Source: Flaviaesturariibacter aridisoli
GTDB taxonomy: Bacteria > Bacteroidota > Bacteroidia > Chitinophagales > Chitinophagaceae
Direction of reading: 5' to 3'
Assembly: GCF_004343705.1 (NCBI RefSeq)
Contig: NZ_SKFH01000013.1
Location: 34,294-98,293 of the forward strand
Length of the DNA: 64,000 nucleotides
The position numbers and the translations under genes are program-made. This document shows, in pieces, positions 16,931 to 26,705 of this stretch. Below the pieces are notes generated by a model. That model was not told where the DNA came from. It saw only the letters and a list, made by a program, of their open reading frames with translations, and ran no database searches. The first letter of the stretch is position 1; every line of letters begins with the position of its first letter.

Positions 16931-17991
16931 GACGTAAATAGGGTTTGACGCAGCAGCGCAGCGAGCCGTTCCGGCTCCAACGCCACCGGGTTGTTGGCAA
17001 AGCGTTCGTTGTTGATGTGAAGCAGCCAGTCGGGCACTATGTCTGCACCCAGGCCGAGCCCGGAAAGCGTCGTTTCGAGCCCGAGGCCCGACACATATTC
17101 CTGCCAGCGCGCAGCGGCACCGGCGCCGGCGCCGCTTCCGGCATCCAGCAATTGAAGCACAGCAGCAAAGCCATCCGGCTCCTGCGCTTCGGCGTTGTAT
17201 TGTAGAAATACGGGGAGCAGCAGCGCCACGGCGTGTCCGTGCTCGATGCCGTGTACGGCGGTCAGGTAATAAGACAACGCATGTGCGCCGGTGGTCCGGC
17301 TGGTATTGATGGCGCGGCCCGAATAGTGCGCGGCGTAGAGGGCGCCGAGACCCAGCTCGCTTGTGGGCGCCGCTACAAATCGGGGCAGGTGACGCCGTAG
17401 CCAGCCGCCTGCTTCCCAGGCCAGGGCCCGTGATGCCGGGGTAGCCTTCCGGCTCCAGAGCGATTCCACGCACTGCACAAGCGCGTCCAGCCCCGACACG
17501 GCGCGTTGGCGCGCCGAAAGTCCCTGCAGCAGGGTCTCGTCCCATACCACCACACCTGGAAGCAGGGCGGGGTGCTCGAGCGAGTGCTTTTGAAGGCCCT
17601 CATAGATCACCGCGAAGGAGGTAGCATCGGAACCGCTGCCTGCCGTAGTGGGGACGGCTGCGAAAAAGTCGGTCCGGGCGGTGCTGTAATAAAGCAAGGC
17701 TTTGGCGTAATCGATCGTGCGTCCGCCACCGATGGCAATAATACCGTCGATCCCCTCCGGCAGCGCTGCGGCGTCGCGGTGGGCGACATCCACCTGCAAC
17801 AAGCCCTCCGGCGTTTCGCGGATGGTATTAATGACCCCTTCTAATACATGCTGCAGCTCCGTTCCGGCCGGACTGCGCAGGAAATGGCCGCCGGCAACCA
17901 GCAGGATCCGGTTGCGTCCCTGTTGCCGGAGCAGCGCCGGCAATTGACCGGCTAGAGCGTCCGTACCCACGAGTAGACGCGGGGCCGTCAT
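16927..17991 (-). CDS. Iron-containing alcohol dehydrogenase, probable phosphonoacetaldehyde reductase
   Basis: A 354-aa group III Fe-ADH: the nucleotide loop IIAIGGGRTIDYAKA, then VPTTAGSGSDATSFAV, and metal-binding His in HALSYYLTAVHGIEHGHA. In phosphonate clusters (PhpC, FomC and DhpG are known relatives) such enzymes reduce phosphonoacetaldehyde to 2-hydroxyethylphosphonate. That role is inferred from its place immediately after phosphonopyruvate decarboxylase, with ATGA overlaps on both sides. No aminotransferase for 2-aminoethylphosphonate is present nearby. Confidence 0.85.
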   Translation of the reverse strand: MTAPRLLVGTDALAGQLPALLRQQGRNRILLVAGGHFLRSPAGTELQHVLEGVINTIRETPEGLLQVDVAHRDAAALPEGIDGIIAIGGGRTIDYAKALLYYSTARTDFFAAVPTTAGSGSDATSFAVIYEGLQKHSLEHPALLPGVVVWDETLLQGLSARQRAVSGLDALVQCVESLWSRKATPASRALAWEAGGWLRRHLPRFVAAPTSELGLGALYAAHYSGRAINTSRTTGAHALSYYLTAVHGIEHGHAVALLLPVFLQYNAEAQEPDGFAAVLQLLDAGSGAGAGAAARWQEYVSGLGLETTLSGLGLGADIVPDWLLHINNERFANNPVALEPERLAALLRQTLFTS

Positions 17992-19097
17992 GCGTCTTTT
18001 TGAAAGGATGAGCGAAAGCGGACGCCCGCCTCAGCCGGCGACCCGGCCGGGCGGGGAAGGTCAGCGGCCACGCGCGTGTTGATCCGTATTTCTACAAACG
18101 AACCCTCCACCGGCTTAGCCGCCCATTGGCGCAACTCTTCTTCGGTGGTCAGCTGCACCGCCGCCGTGAAGCCGCAGGCCTTCGCGATGGCGCAGAAGTC
18201 GACCGCGAAGCCGAGCGTCGGCTGGCGACCCACGGACTCGTGTGCGCCGTTATTAAGCAGTATGTAATTCAGGTTCCGGAGCTTCAGGGAACCGATAAGT
18301 CCCAGCGCCCCGAGATGCATCAGCAGGGCGCCATCGCCGTCGAGCAACCAGGTGCGCTGTTTCCCATGCAGGGCCAGGGCCGCGGCCAGGCTGCCCGTGT
18401 GCCCCATGGCGCCCACGTTGAGAAAAGCGTCCACGATGTTTCCTTGGCGCTCGTTCCAGGCATAGAAAGCGCGCCCGATCTTGCCGGTGCTGCACAGCAC
18501 CTTGTCGCCGGGCCGGAACGCGGCCGAGAGCAGGCCGATAGCGGCCGCCGAGCTGAGCGGATAGTCCTCCTGCTGCGGCAGGCTCATTTCCGAGAGCGCC
18601 CCTTTCTCCACGATCAGCGCCACGGGCGCCGAGCGGTCGCGGGCGGCAACGCACAACGTGCGCAGCAGCGCAGGCACATCGGCTTCGTCTTTACGCAGGT
18701 ACCACAGCGGCACGCCCATCGCTTCCAGCAAAGGTGTAGTGACCGCGCCCATCTTCGCATGCTGCGGCTCGTCTTTCGTGCCAGGCTGCCCCCGCCAGCC
18801 CACCAGTAGAACTACGGGAAGGCGGTATACCGTTTCATCTACAAGCGACGTCAGCGGGTTGACGAGGTTGCCCAGGCCAGAATTCTGCAGGTAAACAAGC
18901 GGCAGTCCGCCGGTGGCCAGGGTATAACCCGCGGCCAGCGCCAGCGCGGCGCCTTCGTTGGCGGCAATGAGGTGCTGCTCGCGCGGCAGGTCCTGCAGCA
19001 CGGCACTGAAGCTCGAAAGCAGGGAGTCGGGCACGCCCGTGAAGAAGCCGACACCGGCTTCCTCCCACGCTCTTACAAAGGGCAGCGCATCGATCAT
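17988..19097 (-). CDS. aepY: Phosphonopyruvate decarboxylase
   Basis: A 369-aa thiamine-diphosphate enzyme. It has the catalytic Glu region [18 protein letters not shown] and the ThDP/Mg motif [10 protein letters not shown]...[10 protein letters not shown]. The compact length and N terminus ([21 protein letters not shown]) match phosphonopyruvate decarboxylases, which drive the unfavourable PEP mutase step by making phosphonoacetaldehyde. The gene is coupled by ATGA overlaps to the mutase upstream and the dehydrogenase downstream. Confidence 0.93.
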   Translation of the reverse strand: MIDALPFVRAWEEAGVGFFTGVPDSLLSSFSAVLQDLPREQHLIAANEGAALALAAGYTLATGGLPLVYLQNSGLGNLVNPLTSLVDETVYRLPVVLLVGWRGQPGTKDEPQHAKMGAVTTPLLEAMGVPLWYLRKDEADVPALLRTLCVAARDRSAPVALIVEKGALSEMSLPQQEDYPLSSAAAIGLLSAAFRPGDKVLCSTGKIGRAFYAWNERQGNIVDAFLNVGAMGHTGSLAAALALHGKQRTWLLDGDGALLMHLGALGLIGSLKLRNLNYILLNNGAHESVGRQPTLGFAVDFCAIAKACGFTAAVQLTTEEELRQWAAKPVEGSFVEIRINTRVAADLPRPAGSPAEAGVRFRSSFQKDA

Positions 19098-20398
19098 TGA
19101 CCGGGTATGAGTTTAAACAGGTTCTTGATAGAGATCAGGTCTTCCTCTGCACCGGCGGCCATCCCTTCCACCAACAGGCGTTGCGCGGTGCGCTGCATCG
19201 CCGGGTAGGCGCTGCGCAGCAGGTGGTTGGCATAGATCACGAGGCTGAAGCCGGCTTCCTGCAGCGTACCGATGCTCACCGTGGGATAGGTGCTCGGAAC
19301 GGCAATGAGCGGCACGTCGGGGTGGGCAGGACGAAAACGTTTGGCGAATTCGAGCACGTCGGCGCCCGAGCTTTCCTTGCTGTGGATCATGATGCCGCCG
19401 GCACCCGCCGCCACGTAGGCTTCGGAGCGTTGCCAGGCATCTTCCATGCCTTTGCCGAGAATGAGGCTCTCAATGCGGGCGATGATCCGGAAGTCGGCGG
19501 TCACGCGGCTGTTGTTGCCCGCGCGGATCTTTTCGCAGAAGTCGACGATGCTGTCCTGCTCGTGCACCGAGCTTTCCTCAAGCAACGAGTTGCGCTTGGC
19601 GCCCACCTTGTCTTCAATGATGATGGCCGACACACCGAGGCGCTCAAGGGTACGTACCATGAAGGGAAACTGGTCGATGCGGCCGCCGGTGTCGCCGTCG
19701 AAGATGATCGGCTTGGTGGTCACTTCGAGGATCTCGTTGACCGTTTGCAGGCGCGAGGTGAAATCGACCGCTTCGATATCGGGTTTGCCTTTGGCCGTGG
19801 AATCGGTGAGGCTGCTGAGCCAGATGCCGTCGAACTCCACGGGTCGGCCGTTGGCGTCGGTGGCGGTACTGCCTTCCACGATCATGGCGCTGAGGCCGTT
19901 GTGGGCTTCCAGTACGCGGAGAATGGGCTTCACCGAAAGGAGGCGACCGAGGCGCTTGCGGCGGTTTTCCGGTGTGACCCCGATCTCGCGCAGCGACTGC
20001 TGGATGGCCGTGGACGAGATGCCCTGCGTGTACGGCACTTCCACGAGCTCACCGCCCCATTCGGACAGCACCTCGATCACGCGGGCCCGCGTGGCGCTCT
20101 GCACGCCGCTGCGCCAGTCGTCGCCGTGCACCACGTAGCGTGGACGCAACGCGCGCAGGTTGGCGCTGTAGTCGAGCGTGGATTGCGGCACCACTTCGCT
20201 CACGTCCCGGAGGCCGCTCACGATGGCGCTGCGCTGCTCGAAGCTCAGAAGGGGCACGCGCTTATAACCCGCAATGGCTTCGTCGGTAAGCAGGCCGATC
20301 ACCACACGACCCAGCTCGCGTCCTTTACGGATGATGTTGAGATGGCCCGGGTGGATCAGGTCGGCGCTCATGCCGATGTAAACAAGGTCTTCAGTCAT
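19094..20398 (-). CDS. aepX: Fused cytidylyltransferase - phosphoenolpyruvate mutase
   Basis: A 434-aa two-domain protein. Residues ~5-135 are a cytidylyltransferase domain ([15 protein letters not shown] with the HxGH motif, and QGISSTAIQ near its end). Residues ~150-434 are PEP mutase, with FDGDTGG and the diagnostic [10 protein letters not shown] near residue 263. PEP mutase forms the C-P bond; the fused domain probably makes a CMP-phosphonate. The start is ATG 20398, downstream of a TATTTTTG box; the longer frame to 20584 would cross that promoter. It is the first gene of the leftward operon. Confidence 0.94.
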   Translation of the reverse strand: MTEDLVYIGMSADLIHPGHLNIIRKGRELGRVVIGLLTDEAIAGYKRVPLLSFEQRSAIVSGLRDVSEVVPQSTLDYSANLRALRPRYVVHGDDWRSGVQSATRARVIEVLSEWGGELVEVPYTQGISSTAIQQSLREIGVTPENRRKRLGRLLSVKPILRVLEAHNGLSAMIVEGSTATDANGRPVEFDGIWLSSLTDSTAKGKPDIEAVDFTSRLQTVNEILEVTTKPIIFDGDTGGRIDQFPFMVRTLERLGVSAIIIEDKVGAKRNSLLEESSVHEQDSIVDFCEKIRAGNNSRVTADFRIIARIESLILGKGMEDAWQRSEAYVAAGAGGIMIHSKESSGADVLEFAKRFRPAHPDVPLIAVPSTYPTVSIGTLQEAGFSLVIYANHLLRSAYPAMQRTAQRLLVEGMAAGAEEDLISIKNLFKLIPGQ

Positions 20399-20425
20399 GC
20401 GGAAAAAATAAACGGTAAAGAGGCG

Positions 20426-20433
20426 TACTTTTG
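20426..20433 (+). promoter_or_regulatory. Putative -7 box (TACTTTTG) for the rightward envelope operon
   Basis: Exact TAnnTTTG match on the plus strand, 68 nt before ATG 20502. It lies only 15 bp from the oppositely directed box at 20449. Confidence 0.5.
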
Positions 20434-20448
20434 AACGGACGCCCGCGC

Positions 20449-20456
20449 CAAAAATA
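20449..20456 (-). promoter_or_regulatory. Putative -7 box (TATTTTTG) for the phosphonate operon
   Basis: Exact TAnnTTTG match on the minus strand, 50 nt before ATG 20398. With the box at 20426 it forms two overlapping, oppositely directed promoters. Confidence 0.5.
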
Positions 20457-20501
20457 GCCAATGCACGGCAATGGGTCCGGTTTCGCTTTCCCCACGCCAC
20501 C

Positions 20502-21995
20502 ATGACTGCTCCCCGTAGAAATCCGTTTCGCCAGCCCGCGTTCTTCCTCTTCCTGCTGCCGGTGTTTTTTGTAGGACACGGCATCCTCGATCAGCATCCT
20601 TCTGTCCGCGCGGGCGATGTGCTGGGGCTCCTGCCTGGATACTGGCTGGCCGCGGCAGTCCTCACCGTACTGGCCTGGCTCCCGCTGCGCCGCTGGACCC
20701 ACGCGGCTCTTTTTGCCTTTGCGGTGCTCTGCGTACATTTCTTCTTCGGCGGCTTCCACGACTTCCTCAAATCACTGTGGGGCGACCGGCTGCCGGCGCG
20801 CTATACGTTCGTACTTCCCCTGCTCGCCCTGCTATTAGGGGGCTGGCTCCTGTTCCTGAAAAGAACCCGCGCAACGCTCGGCAACGTGGTGCTGTACCTC
20901 AACCTGTTGCTGTTGCTGCTCCTCGTCGTGGACGGGTTGCGCTGGAGCGGGCGCAGGCACCATGCGCAACAGGCACCCGCCCCGGCGCCGCTTGCCGGGC
21001 TGACCGGCTGCCCTGCCTGCGCGAAGCCGGACATCTACCTGATCATCGCCGACGGTTACGCGGGTGCCGGTGAACTGCGTTCGCACCTGAACTTCGACAA
21101 TCGTGCGTTCCTGGAGGCGCTCCGCCAGCGGGGCTTTTACGTGGCCGACAGCAGCCGCAGCAATTACAACTACACCCCCTTTTCGATGGCGTCGATGCTG
21201 AACCTGCAATACCTGGGAGGCGTCGGCGCCCGGTACACGCTTGGTGCCGAGAAGAGCATCTGCTACCCGCTTATCGGGGAAAACCGCTTCTGCCGCTACC
21301 TGCGCGACACGCAGGGCTACACGTTGCGCAACCTGTCGATCTTCCCGGTAACCGGCCAGCGGCCGCCGGTCTATTCGCCCTTCTTTCGCAACGGGCGCGA
21401 GCTCCTTACGGCGCAAACCTTTCTAAGCCGCTTCAACCGCGATGTGCGCTTTAACCTGGTCACCCGCTTCGGCTGGCGGTCGGAGCTGAAGCGCTACGCG
21501 CGCTACGTGGTGCGCGATGCCAACGCCGACCTGCTGAAACGCACACTGGCGGAAAGCCGGGTTGCCAGCACTGCGCCGCGGTTCATCTATACCCACCTCG
21601 AAATGCCGCATGACCCGTATTTCTACCGGAAAGACGGCAGGGAGAACCCCGTGGAAGTTCTGGCCGACTACAGCAACCCGCGGCCGGAGTTGTACGTGGA
21701 ATACCTGCAGTGGTGCAACGCCCGCCTGCTGGAGCTCGTGGACGGCATCCGCCGCAATAGCAGTCGCCCGCCGGTGATCCTGCTTATGAGCGACCACGGC
21801 TTCCGCACCGGCACAACGGCGATCCCGCCCGAAGCGCAACTCCTGAACCTCAACGCGGTGCTGCTGCCCGCGGGCGATTACAGCCGCTGGTACCCGGGCA
21901 TCAGCAACGTGAACCAGCTCCGGGTCTTTCTCAACACGCAATTCGGCCAGCACCTGCCGCTCCTGCGCGACTCCACCTCCTACCTGGTGGAATAG
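20502..21995 (+). CDS. Membrane-anchored alkaline-phosphatase/sulfatase-fold enzyme, paralogue 1
   Basis: A 497-aa protein with about five N-terminal membrane helices (residues 1-150), then a periplasmic domain of the sulfatase/LtaS/EptA type. Metal and catalytic positions: Asp184 in IIADGYAG, the probable Thr225 nucleophile in [14 protein letters not shown], His370 in MPHDPYFY, and Asp431/His432 in LMSDHGFR. Its first motif reads DGY where the other three paralogues have DEY. It starts the rightward operon facing the phosphonate genes. Transfer of a phospho- or phosphono-alcohol group is inferred; hydrolysis is possible. Confidence 0.82.
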   Translation: MTAPRRNPFRQPAFFLFLLPVFFVGHGILDQHPSVRAGDVLGLLPGYWLAAAVLTVLAWLPLRRWTHAALFAFAVLCVHFFFGGFHDFLKSLWGDRLPARYTFVLPLLALLLGGWLLFLKRTRATLGNVVLYLNLLLLLLLVVDGLRWSGRRHHAQQAPAPAPLAGLTGCPACAKPDIYLIIADGYAGAGELRSHLNFDNRAFLEALRQRGFYVADSSRSNYNYTPFSMASMLNLQYLGGVGARYTLGAEKSICYPLIGENRFCRYLRDTQGYTLRNLSIFPVTGQRPPVYSPFFRNGRELLTAQTFLSRFNRDVRFNLVTRFGWRSELKRYARYVVRDANADLLKRTLAESRVASTAPRFIYTHLEMPHDPYFYRKDGRENPVEVLADYSNPRPELYVEYLQWCNARLLELVDGIRRNSSRPPVILLMSDHGFRTGTTAIPPEAQLLNLNAVLLPAGDYSRWYPGISNVNQLRVFLNTQFGQHLPLLRDSTSYLVE

Positions 21996-22037
21996 AGCAG
22001 TTGGTTCCGAATCACTATTTTTAGCGCCCAACACACC

Positions 22038-23642
22038 ATGCAAGAACCCGGATCTTTTTTGTCGTCATACCGCAGGCAGTGGGCTTTTTGCGCCGGTGTT
22101 ACAGCGCTTTACTTTCTCTCGATCGCCTCCTTCCTGGCGCCGCAATACGGAACGGTGGAAGACCTGTTTGTGCTTTACCAGCTATCCGGCGGCTTCGGCA
22201 CGGCGCCAACCGAGCTGCTCCATTACAACCACATCGTCAACCCGATCATCGGCTGGCCGCTGAAGATCGCATTCACCTGGATGCCTTCCGTGAACTGGTA
22301 TACACTGACGTTGCTGGCGGCCCAGTTCGTTGCCTGCACCCTCATTTTCCAGCGCCTGCTCCGGCGCAACACACTGCTGCAGGCGCTCGCCTTTTACACC
22401 TTTTTCTTCCTCGTTTTCGAGACCGGCTATTTTTCCGCGCTCAATTTTACCAGCACCTCGATCGTGCTCGGAATGGCGGGCCTGCTGCGGCTTTCGCTAC
22501 CGCCGGTGCCGGGCGCGACGGACAAGCCTTACAAAGGTGCAACCCTGTATGCTTCGGCCTCCCTGCTCCGGGTGCATTCCCTGCTGCCCCTCCTGCCGCT
22601 GGCACTCCCCTTTTGGATCCTGACACCCGGGTGGAAGCCGCGCCTCCGCAAAGCGCTCTGGCTGCTGGCCGCCCTCGCTGCGATCGGGGCACTGCACCTC
22701 TTTCACCGCAACTATTACGAAAAACGCATCCCCGGGTGGCAACGCGAAGAGGCGTACCGGCAGCAGGTATACGCATTTTACAACCACCGCAACATGACCC
22801 GCTACGCGCCCGGTGATCCCGGTTATTTCGAGCGGCGCATCATCGGGCAAAAGCCGTTACTCGACACGCAGATCATGACCCTCCCGATCATGGCGGCGAA
22901 GTTCAAGGCCACCTACAAGCCGGGGTTCCGGATGTCGGGGGAGATCCTGCGCTGGTTTTTCGTCAACAACCGGCTGTACTTCCTGTCGCTGCTCTGCGCC
23001 TTCCTGTTTTTGCGGCGGCGCGCCGAGTGGCTGGCGCTGGGCGCAAGCATCGCGATCGCGGTGGCGATGTGGTTCGCGCTCAACTACACGTATGCCAAGT
23101 TCCCCGACTACCTGCTGATGGCCTTTCTCTGCTTCCCGGTGTTGCTCGCGCTGTCCACACGTACGCCGCCCGCCCGGCCGGTGCGCCCGTGGCTGCTGCT
23201 GGCGCCGTTGCTGCTCGCCGGCTGGGGATTCTGGATCCGTGTAAAGCAGGGAAGAAGCAATGCCGCCGTCACCCGCACCTTTGTCGCCGCCTGGCGCGAC
23301 TTTGCCGCGCACCGCGACACGCTCTTTTTTGTGGGCATGGACCAACTGCCTTTTTATGCCTACCCCGTGTGGGCACCGCCGGCGAAATACCCAATGCCGA
23401 ACGTCCTCATCAGCGAGCACTTCCTCAACCACCTGGAACGCCCCTTCCTGGAACACTTCGGGCTGCGGAGCATCCGCGACCTGCCGCTGCACCCGAACGC
23501 CTGCCTCGCCGGCTGGCAGCAGGAAGACATCCGTGCTTATTACAGCCGCGTGCACGGCACAACGGTGCGCTTCGAGCCGGTGACCGGAACCTATCAACAG
23601 CTTCGCCCCTACCGCGTCGTGCTGACGCCCCAAACGCCATGA
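22038..23642 (+). CDS. Polytopic membrane protein, GT-C-like
   Basis: A 534-aa protein with about ten transmembrane helices and a C-terminal soluble segment (from ~residue 415). An acidic VED motif in the first long loop (QYGTVEDLFVLYQL) is where GT-C glycosyltransferases keep their catalytic acid. I cannot assign a named family. It lies between paralogues 1 and 2 and overlaps paralogue 2 by ATGA, so it belongs to the same operon and may build the lipid-linked glycan acceptor (inference). Confidence 0.65.
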   Translation: MQEPGSFLSSYRRQWAFCAGVTALYFLSIASFLAPQYGTVEDLFVLYQLSGGFGTAPTELLHYNHIVNPIIGWPLKIAFTWMPSVNWYTLTLLAAQFVACTLIFQRLLRRNTLLQALAFYTFFFLVFETGYFSALNFTSTSIVLGMAGLLRLSLPPVPGATDKPYKGATLYASASLLRVHSLLPLLPLALPFWILTPGWKPRLRKALWLLAALAAIGALHLFHRNYYEKRIPGWQREEAYRQQVYAFYNHRNMTRYAPGDPGYFERRIIGQKPLLDTQIMTLPIMAAKFKATYKPGFRMSGEILRWFFVNNRLYFLSLLCAFLFLRRRAEWLALGASIAIAVAMWFALNYTYAKFPDYLLMAFLCFPVLLALSTRTPPARPVRPWLLLAPLLLAGWGFWIRVKQGRSNAAVTRTFVAAWRDFAAHRDTLFFVGMDQLPFYAYPVWAPPAKYPMPNVLISEHFLNHLERPFLEHFGLRSIRDLPLHPNACLAGWQQEDIRAYYSRVHGTTVRFEPVTGTYQQLRPYRVVLTPQTP

Positions 23643-25144
23643 CCGACAGCCCCACACCCGGCCGCTCCCTGTACGCACGCCCCCTGTTCCTGGGGCTGCT
23701 GCCGCTGTTTGCGCTGTGGCACTCGTTCAACGAATTCTTCGGGCTCATCCGGCTTTCGGACGCGCTGTTTTTCCTGCTGTATGCCGGCATCTGGGGCGGG
23801 CTGCTCTATGGGTTGTGCCGGTTGATCTTCCGCGATGCGGTGCGGGCGGCGGCGGTGAGCTTGTTTCTGCTGGCTGTATTTCTACTGTTCGGCAACCTGT
23901 ACGACCTCGTGCTGAAATACGGGCACGCGCGCCTCGTTACCTACAAGCTGTTCCCGCTCCTGCTGCTCAGCGCCGCCGTGTGGGCCGGGTTGCGCTGCGC
24001 CCGGCGCGAACGGGCCGGCAAGCGCGCCTTCCGCTTTCTTAACCTGTTGCTCGCCACCCTGCTGCTGGCCGAAGGGATCACGAGCGGGATACACTACCTC
24101 GACTACCGCAGGCACCGCAACCTGATACAGCCGGGAACGACACTTTCCGATGCCTTCCGTCCCGTGCCACCGCCGGAAGGCAGCCCCGATATTTACCTGC
24201 TGGTGCTCGACGAATACGCCCGCGCCGACGTGCTCCGCAAAACCGGCTTCGACAACAAGCCTTTCCTCGACAGCCTCCGCGGGCTCGGGTTCTTTGTGGC
24301 CGACAGCAGCCGCGCCAACTACAACTTCACGCCCTACGCCATGAGCTCCTGTCTCAATATGGACTATATCGATCCGGCGCTCGGAACCAACGGCACCGAC
24401 ACGCGCCTGATGATGCGGGCCGTGCGGTCGCTGGCCGACAACGAAACGATGCGCATCCTCCGCAAGGAAGGCTACGACCTGCAGGTATCCGCTTCGCTGG
24501 AAACCCCCTGGCAACGGCAACCGACGGTGAACGAATTCGGCGGCTACTCCTACCTGAAGCTGTTCAAGCCCACGTTGCCCTTCCGCTTTCACCGCGACAT
24601 CCACCTGCCCGCCGACCCGCTGCTGCGGCTTTTCCCGCAACCGGTCAATTACAACGACTACGCACAGCGGGCCCGCGACATCCAGGCGCACCTGGACGAT
24701 ACCCGCGCGCGCATCGACAGCAACAGCCGCCGCGCGCCGCGCTTTACCTACGGCCACCTGCTGACCACGCACCATCCGTTTTTGTACGACAGCCTCGGCC
24801 ATCTGCGCTCGTACCGCGCCATCGCTGCCGACAAAAGCATGTCCGCCTACCACAACGCGGTGCGCGTGGCCAACCGCGACCTCCTGCGGTTGGTTCGCGA
24901 TATCCGCGCAAAGGGTCGGCGCCGCTCGGTCATCTTCCTCATCAGCGATCACGGCAACCGGATGGACGAACTGCCGCACGACGATGCGTTCCGCAACCTC
25001 GTAGCCGTGTATTACCCCGACGGCAAGCCGGCGCTTCCCATTAACGTGAGCCCGGTCAACTTGTTCCGCGATCTCTTCAACCGCTATTTCGGGCAACAGT
25101 ACCCCCTGCTGCCCGACAGCTCGGTATCCGTGCGTTATAAATAG
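23639..25144 (+). CDS. Membrane-anchored alkaline-phosphatase/sulfatase-fold enzyme, paralogue 2
   Basis: A 501-aa protein with the same layout as paralogue 1: four or five N-terminal helices, then LVLDEYARAD (Asp near 191), ANYNFTPYAMSSCL (Thr near 231), LTTHHPFLYD and LISDHGNR (Asp near 437). It starts in an ATGA overlap with the GT-C-like gene. The middle of the periplasmic domain (ETPWQRQPTVNEFGG) is closest to paralogue 3, which suggests these two arose by the most recent duplication. Confidence 0.82.
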   Translation: MTDSPTPGRSLYARPLFLGLLPLFALWHSFNEFFGLIRLSDALFFLLYAGIWGGLLYGLCRLIFRDAVRAAAVSLFLLAVFLLFGNLYDLVLKYGHARLVTYKLFPLLLLSAAVWAGLRCARRERAGKRAFRFLNLLLATLLLAEGITSGIHYLDYRRHRNLIQPGTTLSDAFRPVPPPEGSPDIYLLVLDEYARADVLRKTGFDNKPFLDSLRGLGFFVADSSRANYNFTPYAMSSCLNMDYIDPALGTNGTDTRLMMRAVRSLADNETMRILRKEGYDLQVSASLETPWQRQPTVNEFGGYSYLKLFKPTLPFRFHRDIHLPADPLLRLFPQPVNYNDYAQRARDIQAHLDDTRARIDSNSRRAPRFTYGHLLTTHHPFLYDSLGHLRSYRAIAADKSMSAYHNAVRVANRDLLRLVRDIRAKGRRRSVIFLISDHGNRMDELPHDDAFRNLVAVYYPDGKPALPINVSPVNLFRDLFNRYFGQQYPLLPDSSVSVRYK

Positions 25145-25166
25145 CGTGCGCCCCGGCCGGGCGCTT

Positions 25167-25174
25167 TATCTTTC
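25167..25174 (+). promoter_or_regulatory. Near-match -7 box (TATCTTTC) before paralogue 3
   Basis: One mismatch to TAnnTTTG, five bases before ATG 25180, in the only sizeable gap (35 bp) among paralogues 2 to 4. It is a possible internal promoter. Confidence 0.3.
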
Positions 25175-25179
25175 CGCCC

Positions 25180-26679
25180 ATGTTCGCTACCCGCGGGCTC
25201 CTGTCCCGACCGCTTTACCTGCTCCTGCTGCCGTTGTTTGCCCTGTGGCATGCCGGCAACGCGCTGTTCGGCTTCATCACGGCCGGCCTCGCCCTGCACT
25301 TCCTGCTGCTCGCCGGAACGGTGCTGCTGCTGGCTTGGGTTGTAGCGGCTCTCCTGCTTCGGAACCGCGGGAAAGCGTCGGGCGTCGCCTTCGTTACCGG
25401 CTTCGTGTTTATCTACTATGGCGTGCTGCAGGACAAGCTCGAACCCTTGCTCCCGGCAACGGCGCGCTCCTACACCTGGTTGCCGCTGCTGCTGTTTGGA
25501 ATGGCCGCCGTAGCTGCCTTCTTCCTTTTCAGCACCGAGCGGCGCCGCAGTCTGTTGACCCGCTATCTCAACCTGTTGTTCCTCGTGTTTTGCCTCGTGG
25601 AAGCCGGCACGTCACTTGTGCGCGCTGCGGAATACCGACGGCACGGGAATGGGCTGTTTACGCAATACCCGCTGTCGGAGCAGTACCGGACTCCCCTGCC
25701 CGGTTCCGCGCGCCCGGACATTTTCCTTTTGGTGATGGATGAATACGCCGGCGCGGGAACGTTGGCGCAGATGGGGCACGACAACCGGCCCTTCCTCGAT
25801 TCGCTTCGCCGGCTCGGACTTTGGGTGGCACCACAAAGCCGCTCCAACTACGACTTCACCCTGTTTTCGATGAGCAGCCTGCTGCAGATGCGTTACCTCG
25901 ACAGCAATCTCGAGCACCGGCAGGACGACCCGCGGACCGTACTGCGCGCGGTGCGCAGCCTCTCCGACAACGAAACGCTCCGCATGCTGGAGCGAAGCGG
26001 CTACGAGATCCGCTTCGAAGCGCCCTTCGACAGTGACCGTAAAAACCGGGATGGCCTCAACGAATTCGGCGACTTCGCCTGGACGCAGTTGTTCGGTGCT
26101 ACCCTGACGGGCCGCCTCCGCCGCGACCGCGCCCGCACGCTTGATCCCTGGGCGGCGCTGTTTGCACCCGTGTACGGTTACAACGATGCCGCCAGGCGGC
26201 GCCAGGACCTTGCCTACTACCGTGCCGCCCTGCTTTCTTCCATCGACAGCAATGCGGCGCGGAAGCCGCGCTTTGTATACCAGCACCTGCTGCTCACCCA
26301 CCACCCCTACCTGTTCGATTCAACCGGAGGCCCGAGGGAACGCATGGCATCGGCCGCGGAGGAACCGGCCGCTTACCTGGACCAGGTGCGGTTGGCCACC
26401 CGCATCCTGCTGGAGCAAGTGGCCCGCATCCGCAGGGAGGGTCGTAGAAATACGGTGATCCTCCTGCTCAGCGATCACGGCTACCGCGAGGGCGGCGCCC
26501 GCTACGACTCCCTCGACAACCTCTTTGCCCTGTACTTCCCGCGTGGCGATTACGGGGACGCAGCCGCCGCCTCGCCGGTGAACGCATTCCGCGTGGTCTT
26601 CAACCGCTACTTCGGGCAGCAGTGGCCGCTGCTGCCGTACCGCGGCATTCGCTCGTCCGGCAAGGCACCTTCGCACTGA
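25180..26679 (+). CDS. Membrane-anchored alkaline-phosphatase/sulfatase-fold enzyme, paralogue 3
   Basis: A 499-aa protein with N-terminal helices (LLLLPLFALWHAGNALFGF and following), then LVMDEYAGAG, SNYDFTLFSMSSLL, LTHHPYLFD and LLSDHGYR at the equivalent active-site positions. The stretch RTVLRAVRSLSDNETLRML is nearly shared with paralogue 2. All the residues expected for metal binding and the Thr nucleophile are kept, so it should be active. Confidence 0.82.
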   Translation: MFATRGLLSRPLYLLLLPLFALWHAGNALFGFITAGLALHFLLLAGTVLLLAWVVAALLLRNRGKASGVAFVTGFVFIYYGVLQDKLEPLLPATARSYTWLPLLLFGMAAVAAFFLFSTERRRSLLTRYLNLLFLVFCLVEAGTSLVRAAEYRRHGNGLFTQYPLSEQYRTPLPGSARPDIFLLVMDEYAGAGTLAQMGHDNRPFLDSLRRLGLWVAPQSRSNYDFTLFSMSSLLQMRYLDSNLEHRQDDPRTVLRAVRSLSDNETLRMLERSGYEIRFEAPFDSDRKNRDGLNEFGDFAWTQLFGATLTGRLRRDRARTLDPWAALFAPVYGYNDAARRRQDLAYYRAALLSSIDSNAARKPRFVYQHLLLTHHPYLFDSTGGPRERMASAAEEPAAYLDQVRLATRILLEQVARIRREGRRNTVILLLSDHGYREGGARYDSLDNLFALYFPRGDYGDAAAASPVNAFRVVFNRYFGQQWPLLPYRGIRSSGKAPSH

Positions 26680-26705
26680 TGCGGCGGAGTACCTATCTTG
26701 TGCCG

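Noticed and set aside
16931..17545. N-terminal extension of the CDP-glycerol-phosphotransferase-like protein
   Set aside because: It is an alternative frame of the alcohol dehydrogenase gene on the same strand. The ATGA overlap at 16927-16930 defines the start.
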